Part shown: positions 62,698 through 64,000 of the stretch, in pieces
Position numbering within the stretch: the stretch's first letter is position 1
How the letters are laid out: each line of letters begins with the position of its first letter
From: Hydrogenimonas urashimensis
GTDB taxonomy: Bacteria > Campylobacterota > Campylobacteria > Campylobacterales > Hydrogenimonadaceae
Length of the DNA: 64,000 nt
Direction: 5' to 3'
Assembly (NCBI RefSeq): GCF_016593255.1
Contig: NZ_AP023212.1
Location: forward strand, 732,001-796,000
Translations under genes and position numbers: made by a program
Notes under the pieces: model-generated
The model's input: only the letters and a program-made list of their open reading frames with translations
Told to the model about the DNA's origin: nothing
Databases searched by the model: none

Positions 62698-63120
62698 TTA
62701 TATTTGGCTGAATTTCGCTTTCAAAGACTCTTTGAAAAGCGGCATTTGCGAAAGAAGCTCGCTCTTGAGCTGTTCTTCCTCTTTTTTGAGTTCTTCCAGA
62801 AAATCCTGGTACGACTTCTCAAGCTCCTCTTTTTTCGCCTCGAGTTTGCTCATGGCAAGAAGCTTGGACTCCTCGATCGTCTTGGATCTCAACGCCGCGG
62901 CTTCGTTTTTCGCCTGCGCGATCACCGCTTCCGTTTTCGCCTTCAGCTCCTCGATCTCGGAACTGTTGGAACTCACGTTTTCGAGATCTTTGCGAATGCT
63001 CTTGTCGCGCTCGTCCATAAAGGCAAGCAGCGGCTGGTAGAGCCAGCTGTTCAGCAGCGTCAACAGGACAAGAAAGACGACGGCCACCAGAAGCATCAGG
63101 GATAAATGTATATCCAGCAT
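62698..63120 (-). CDS. atpF': ATP synthase b' subunit
   Basis: A 140-residue stalk protein with a membrane helix at residues 6-27 (LSLMLLVAVVFLVLLTLLNSWL) and a coiled coil rich in Glu and Lys. The ATG at 63120 has AAAGGAG 7 bases upstream; a longer reading frame upstream overlaps the promoter. It is the first gene of the ATP synthase operon, following parB as in C. jejuni (Cj0102). Confidence 0.9.
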   Translation of the reverse strand: MLDIHLSLMLLVAVVFLVLLTLLNSWLYQPLLAFMDERDKSIRKDLENVSSNSSEIEELKAKTEAVIAQAKNEAAALRSKTIEESKLLAMSKLEAKKEELEKSYQDFLEELKKEEEQLKSELLSQMPLFKESLKAKFSQI

Positions 63121-63153
63121 GCACACGCTCCTTTCTAAAAATTGGGCAATGTT

Positions 63154-63159
63154 ATCATA
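63154..63159 (-). promoter_or_regulatory. -10 box for the ATP synthase operon
   Basis: TATGAT on the minus strand about 34 bases before atpF', in an AT-rich tract after the parB terminator. The -35 region is poor. Confidence 0.4.
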
Positions 63160-63190
63160 TTTATCCAAAATTCTAAATTAAGGATATTCT

Positions 63191-63213
63191 AAAACGCTTG
63201 GCTCACACAAGCG
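63191..63213 (-). terminator. Rho-independent terminator after parB
   Basis: On the minus strand CGCTTG and CAAGCG form a 6-bp stem with a 7-base loop, followed by TTTT. It lies 35 bases after the parB stop and separates parB from the ATP synthase operon. Confidence 0.5.
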
Positions 63214-63247
63214 CTTTCGACTCTCCTCAAGCCCGATATTCAGGAGT

Positions 63248-64000
63248 TCATCGCATGAAACTGGCGAGAAACTTCTCGACCTCCTCTTCACTTTCCAATC
63301 GGATTTCTATTTTCGACTGTTTGATATTGATACGAAAAGGAACATGTTCCATGAGACGTTCCCGGTAGGGAGCCAGATCGAAGTCGGTGCCGCTTTTCGT
63401 CTTTTTCTTCGCTTTTCCCTCGGAAGGTTTCATCTCGTTGACGAGCTGTTCCGTTTCTCTCACACTCAACTTCTGTCCGACGATCGTGTCGCAGAGGATG
63501 CGCTGATCCTTTTCGTCCAGGCCCACCAGGACTTTGGCGTGCCCCTGGGTAATCATCGAAGCGGAAAGTTTGTCGATGACGTAGTCGCTCAGCTGAAGAA
63601 GCCTGAGCGTATTGGTAATCTGGCTGCGGCTTTTGTGGATGATTTTGGAAAGCTCTTCTTGCGTAATCCCGTATTCGTCGATCAGCTCTTTGTAGGATCG
63701 TGCCAGTTCAACGGGATTGAGAGCCTCGCGCTGGATATTTTCGATCAGCGCCAGTTCACGGAATTTCGAGCGGTCGATATCGGCGACGATTGCCCGGATA
63801 GTCTCCAGTCCCGCCAGTCTGCTGGCACGTACCCGGCGTTCTCCCGCGATCAGCACATATTCGCCATCTTGTTCGATGACGACCACAGGCTGAAGCAGGC
63901 CGTGCTGCCTGATCGATTCGGAAAGTTCTCTTATCGCTTCTTCGTCGAAATGGGTCCGGGGCTGATAGGGATTGGGAACGATCTCATCCAGCGGGACGTC
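63248..64000 (-). CDS. parB: Chromosome partitioning protein ParB, N-terminus outside window
   Basis: ParB is a CTP-dependent clamp that loads on parS sites and spreads, guiding chromosome segregation with ParA. The frame stays open to the right window edge, so the gene is 5'-truncated here with 250 residues visible. Visible parts are [20 protein letters not shown], the ParB core [17 protein letters not shown] with [16 protein letters not shown], and the HTH ([20 protein letters not shown]). A C-terminal dimerisation domain is present near the end. The order parB-atpF' matches C. jejuni, so parA should lie beyond the window. Confidence 0.93.
   Translation of the reverse strand, partial: DVPLDEIVPNPYQPRTHFDEEAIRELSESIRQHGLLQPVVVIEQDGEYVLIAGERRVRASRLAGLETIRAIVADIDRSKFRELALIENIQREALNPVELARSYKELIDEYGITQEELSKIIHKSRSQITNTLRLLQLSDYVIDKLSASMITQGHAKVLVGLDEKDQRILCDTIVGQKLSVRETEQLVNEMKPSEGKAKKKTKSGTDFDLAPYRERLMEHVPFRINIKQSKIEIRLESEEEVEKFLASFMR

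Overview
This window is a 64 kb stretch of chromosome from a member of the Campylobacterota (formerly Epsilonproteobacteria), probably a free-living, moderately GC-rich species rather than a Campylobacter or Helicobacter pathogen. Several neighbourhoods follow the gene order I know from Campylobacter jejuni. These are coaX-unknown-lipoprotein-TPR protein diverging from gatC; cvpA-fur-lysS-glyA-DUF1882-SPOR-aroE; dusB-unknown-dksA-rlmH-accD-inositol phosphatase; unknown-fliN-fliO; and parB-atpF'-atpF-atpH-atpA-atpG-atpD-atpC-exbB-exbD-tonB/tolA-tolB-pal-cpoB-slyD-fabD-mtn-ttcA. Codons are GC-rich, so many long antisense reading frames exist that are not genes. The species cannot be named from the sequence alone.

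Layout. 1-4957: a CZB-domain protein cut by the window edge, then a seven-gene leftward operon (TPR membrane protein, beta-propeller lipoprotein, unknown, coaX, hisG, methyltransferase, endonuclease V). 5038-16723: rightward genes gatC, an arsC-like reductase gene, pilT, class II DAHP synthase, a GGDEF protein, cvpA, fur, lysS, glyA, DUF1882, SPOR, trpE and aroE. 16733-19011: recR and a siroheme nitrite/sulfite reductase, leftward. 19142-20272: dnaJ. 20326-33270: leftward SIMPL protein, an unknown secreted protein, the giant cytochrome c synthase CcsBA, polA, an HDOD protein, an unknown membrane protein, uvrA and a TauE-type permease. 33392-36268: rightward CheX-like protein, fliN, fliO and a Na+/H+ antiporter. 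36297-47300: leftward dusB, unknown, dksA, rlmH, thiE-like, accD, suhB-like, gltD and gltB. 47448-48065: recO. 48161-64000: leftward NYN ribonuclease-like gene, ttcA-like, mtn, fabD, a Fis-type regulator, slyD, the Tol-Pal genes, the F1/stator part of ATP synthase, and parB cut by the window edge.

How the genes work together. The set is mainly housekeeping: aromatic amino acid synthesis (DAHP synthase, aroE, trpE), nitrogen assimilation (gltBD), sulfite or nitrite reduction, cytochrome c maturation, ATP synthesis, outer membrane integrity (Tol-Pal, possible YfgM/BamB pair), flagellar export and switch (FliN, FliO), twitching motility (PilT), DNA repair (polA, uvrA, recR, recO, endonuclease V) and tRNA or rRNA modification (dusB, rlmH, ttcA-like). 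ATP synthase genes for subunits a and c are absent here, as is usual in this phylum where they lie elsewhere.

I found no rRNA, no confident tRNA, no CRISPR array, no insertion sequence and no prophage. No gene-free stretch exceeds 300 bases; the longest is about 195 bases (38706-38900), where I see no gene and no clear hairpin. The accessory-looking parts are 20326-22128 (unknown secreted protein plus SIMPL protein), 28279-29531 (HDOD plus unknown membrane protein) and 48065-49688 (NYN protein, TtcA variant and a tRNA-like cloverleaf between genes). I see no clear new multi-gene system; the best leads are listed as findings.
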